DNA of 64,000 bases from JAFDYH01 sp049840875. GTDB taxonomy: Bacteria; Bacteroidota; Bacteroidia; Chitinophagales; Chitinophagaceae. The position numbers and the translations under genes are program-made. Below are positions 62,266 to 64,000 of this stretch, piece by piece. A model generated the notes under the pieces. That model did not search any database, had not been told where the DNA came from, and was given only the letters and a program-made list of their open reading frames with translations. The stretch's first letter is position 1. Each line of letters begins with the position of its first letter. Location: positions 248,001 through 312,000 of the forward strand of contig JASGJE010000020.1 in the NCBI GenBank assembly GCA_049840875.1. Direction: 5' to 3'.

Positions 62266-62283
62266 ATTCTTAAAATTGGGAGG

Positions 62284-62314
62284 CAAAGGTAAGGGTTAAA
62301 GTTCAACCGGCAAA
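62284..62314 (-). promoter_or_regulatory. rplU: Promoter of rplU-rpmA (TTTG N19 TACCTTTG)
   Basis: On the minus strand TTTG (62314-62311) and TACCTTTG (62291-62284) are 19 bp apart, both exact. The start site is near 62280, about 15 bases before the L21 ATG. It is one of the two best promoters in the window. Confidence 0.8.
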
Positions 62315-62368
62315 CAGAAAATCAAAGTTTTAGAAGCCAATTTTAACACCGTTTGCCGTGGCAAGTTC

Positions 62369-62376
62369 TATATTTG
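62369..62376 (+). promoter_or_regulatory. -7 box TATATTTG of the GH3-like gene
   Basis: An exact TAnnTTTG match 31 bp upstream of the ATG at 62407. A TTTG at 62352-62355 is only 13 bp away, too close for a normal -33 element. Confidence 0.5.
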
Positions 62377-62406
62377 CAGGCACTATGGCTCTGCCGGAGA
62401 TTTCGT

Positions 62407-63903
62407 ATGAAAATCAAGTCCTTTTTAGCAAAACCGTTCGCCTCCTATATATATAAGTCCATCCGCAAAGGTATGGCCACTGCCGTAACCGACCAGGAGA
62501 ATATCTTAAAATCACTCATCAAGACGGGCCGCGTAACAGAATTTGGCAAGGATGTAAAACTGGAACAAGTCAATGGTTACGAGGAATATAAGCAGGCGGT
62601 TAGTATTCGCGATTACGAACAATTAAAGCCGTATATCAACAAGATAAAAGAGGGGAAACACAACATATTGTGGAAAGGGCAACCGATTTATTTTGCAAAG
62701 ACCTCAGGTACTACCAGCGGCACCAAATATATCCCGATCACAAAGGATTCTATCCCTAATCATATTAATACCGCCCGAAACGCTCTTTTGTGCTATATGG
62801 CTGAGTCGGGAAATTCGAAAATCAGCGATGGTAAAATGATTTTTTTATCTGGATCGCCCACATTGGAACGTATTGGCGGCGTACCTACTGGTCGTTTGAG
62901 CGGAATTGTGAACCATCATATTCCAAGTTATTTACGCACCAATCAATTACCGTCATACGAAACGAATTGCATTGAAGAGTGGGAGCCAAAGCTTGATAAG
63001 ATAATAGAGGAAACTATTGATCAGAATATGATGTTGATCAGCGGCATTCCGCCTTGGGTGCAGATGTATTTTGATAAACTAATCGAACGTACCGGTAAAA
63101 AGATCAAAGATATTTTTCCAGACTTCTCCGTATTTGTATATGGAGGGGTAAACTTTGAACCGTATAAAGCAAAATTGTTTGACAGCATTGGGAAAAAGGT
63201 TGATTCAATAGAGACATTCCCGGCATCAGAAGGTTTTTTTGCTTTCCAGGATTCGCAGGATGCAGAAGGACTTTTATTAAATACCGATAGCGGTATATTT
63301 TTTGAGTTTGTGCCTGCCGGAGAAATATTTTCAGAAAATCCCACCCGTCTTTCATTAAAAGATGTGAAGGTTGGCGAAAATTATGCTTTGATTATTAATA
63401 GTAATGCAGGTCTTTGGGGTTATAATATAGGCGACACAGTAAAATTTGTTTCGACTAATCCATATCGGCTGGTCGTAACAGGTAGAACAAAACATTTCAT
63501 ATCTGCTTTTGGTGAACATGTTATCGGTGAAGAAGTCGAGTATAGCCTGATGAAGATCGCAAATGAAGAGAACATCCATATTACTGAATTTACAGTGGCC
63601 CCGTTTGTGAGTGAGAATAAAGGAAAATCGTATCACGAATGGTTTATCGAGTTTGAAAATAAACCGCATGATATCAGCGTTTTTTCTCAGCGGCTTGAAG
63701 AAACGTTGATGAATAAGAACTCATATTATGCTGACTTGATTCATGGCAATATCCTGAAATCACTGAAAATAACGCCTATCCGCAGAAATGGATTTATTGA
63801 TTATATGAAATCCATTGGTAAATTAGGTGGTCAGAATAAAGTGCCACGTTTGAGTAATGACAGAATTGTTGCGGACAAGCTGGGGGAATGGGCGGAAAAC
63901 TGA
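62407..63903 (+). CDS. GH3 (auxin-responsive) family acyl-adenylating protein
   Basis: A 498-residue ANL-superfamily enzyme of the GH3 type. The ATP/phosphate-binding loop is KTSGTTSGTKYIPIT (98-112), with the FPASEGFFAFQ and GYNIGDTVKF nucleotide motifs later and a small C-terminal domain ending in KLGGQNKVPRL. Plant members conjugate amino acids to acyl acids; bacterial roles are mostly unknown. The ATG at 62407 is chosen over an in-frame ATG at 62353 because the latter lies upstream of the -7 box. Confidence 0.9.
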   Translation: MKIKSFLAKPFASYIYKSIRKGMATAVTDQENILKSLIKTGRVTEFGKDVKLEQVNGYEEYKQAVSIRDYEQLKPYINKIKEGKHNILWKGQPIYFAKTSGTTSGTKYIPITKDSIPNHINTARNALLCYMAESGNSKISDGKMIFLSGSPTLERIGGVPTGRLSGIVNHHIPSYLRTNQLPSYETNCIEEWEPKLDKIIEETIDQNMMLISGIPPWVQMYFDKLIERTGKKIKDIFPDFSVFVYGGVNFEPYKAKLFDSIGKKVDSIETFPASEGFFAFQDSQDAEGLLLNTDSGIFFEFVPAGEIFSENPTRLSLKDVKVGENYALIINSNAGLWGYNIGDTVKFVSTNPYRLVVTGRTKHFISAFGEHVIGEEVEYSLMKIANEENIHITEFTVAPFVSENKGKSYHEWFIEFENKPHDISVFSQRLEETLMNKNSYYADLIHGNILKSLKITPIRRNGFIDYMKSIGKLGGQNKVPRLSNDRIVADKLGEWAEN

Positions 63904-64000
63904 GGAAGTTGGCAATTTTCAAAAGAAAGAGAAAGTTCTGCCTGGGAAAACTGCAAACTGGTAATTGCAAACTATTTCTTTAAGAAATTTATATATCATT

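Noticed and set aside
62353..62406. 18-codon extension of the GH3-like protein
   Set aside because: Its ATG precedes the -7 box at 62369-62376 and the added residues (WQVLYLQALWLC) do not look like the family N terminus.

Overview
The window reads as chromosome of a Bacteroidota bacterium, most likely the Chitinophagaceae or a close relative. Three things point there. Two secreted proteins end in a type IX secretion sorting domain. Several intergenic regions carry the Bacteroidota promoter signature (TAnnTTTG at -7 with TTG/TTTG about 20 bp upstream). The family content is typical of the group: GLPGLI proteins, carboxypeptidase-regulatory-like outer membrane barrels, DUF2520, DUF2851 and FucP-type sugar transporters. 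Placement below phylum is inference from family content, not from a search. No rRNA, tRNA or CRISPR array was seen.

Layout. 1-542: the 5' end of an IS3-family insertion sequence with a canonical -1 frameshift site, lying downstream of topA. 584-5101: topA, an SGNH hydrolase lipoprotein and an alpha/beta hydrolase, all on the minus strand. 5160-9679: a tight plus-strand operon (DUF2520 Rossmann protein, 2Fe-2S ferredoxin, KdsC-like phosphatase, UbiA prenyltransferase, Maf, DUF2851). 9756-18506: assorted genes, including an SRPBCC protein with a doubly operator-flanked promoter, a LytTR regulator with a dead receiver, OsmC, lipA and two T9SS cargo proteins; the larger has 100-102 aa tandem repeats.

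18947-39507 is a glycogen and alpha-glucan region: ROK glucokinase, a FucP-like sugar transporter with an unusual insertion, glgA-glgC, an SLC45-like sugar transporter with a periplasmic GH13 enzyme, and glgB. Together these would import glucose or maltooligosaccharides, phosphorylate glucose, and build and branch glycogen. Inserted among them are an AI-2E family permease, a frameshifted DinB gene and a four-gene minus-strand block, which is a tandem duplication of an outer-membrane-barrel plus GLPGLI-protein pair.

39713-54941: a TPR protein behind a structured leader, PadR with an FtsX-type permease, an ABC exporter, an alpha/beta hydrolase, a PHA-system protein, a GH172/DUF2961 protein, DUF4337, a PQQ dehydrogenase with a built-in cytochrome c domain, an AraC-methyltransferase fusion, a secreted RHS-like protein and a DUF3667 protein. 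54951-64000: mazG directly coupled to a giant NtrY-like sensor kinase, a PolX whose polymerase active site is lost but whose PHP nuclease is intact, a 26-residue lysine/alanine-rich peptide gene, rpmA and rplU with a clear promoter, and a GH3-family ligase-like protein.

The best candidates for something not well described are the duplicated barrel/GLPGLI cassette, the PolX-like protein without a polymerase triad, the promoter/operator sandwich in front of the SRPBCC gene, and the tiny histone-like peptide.
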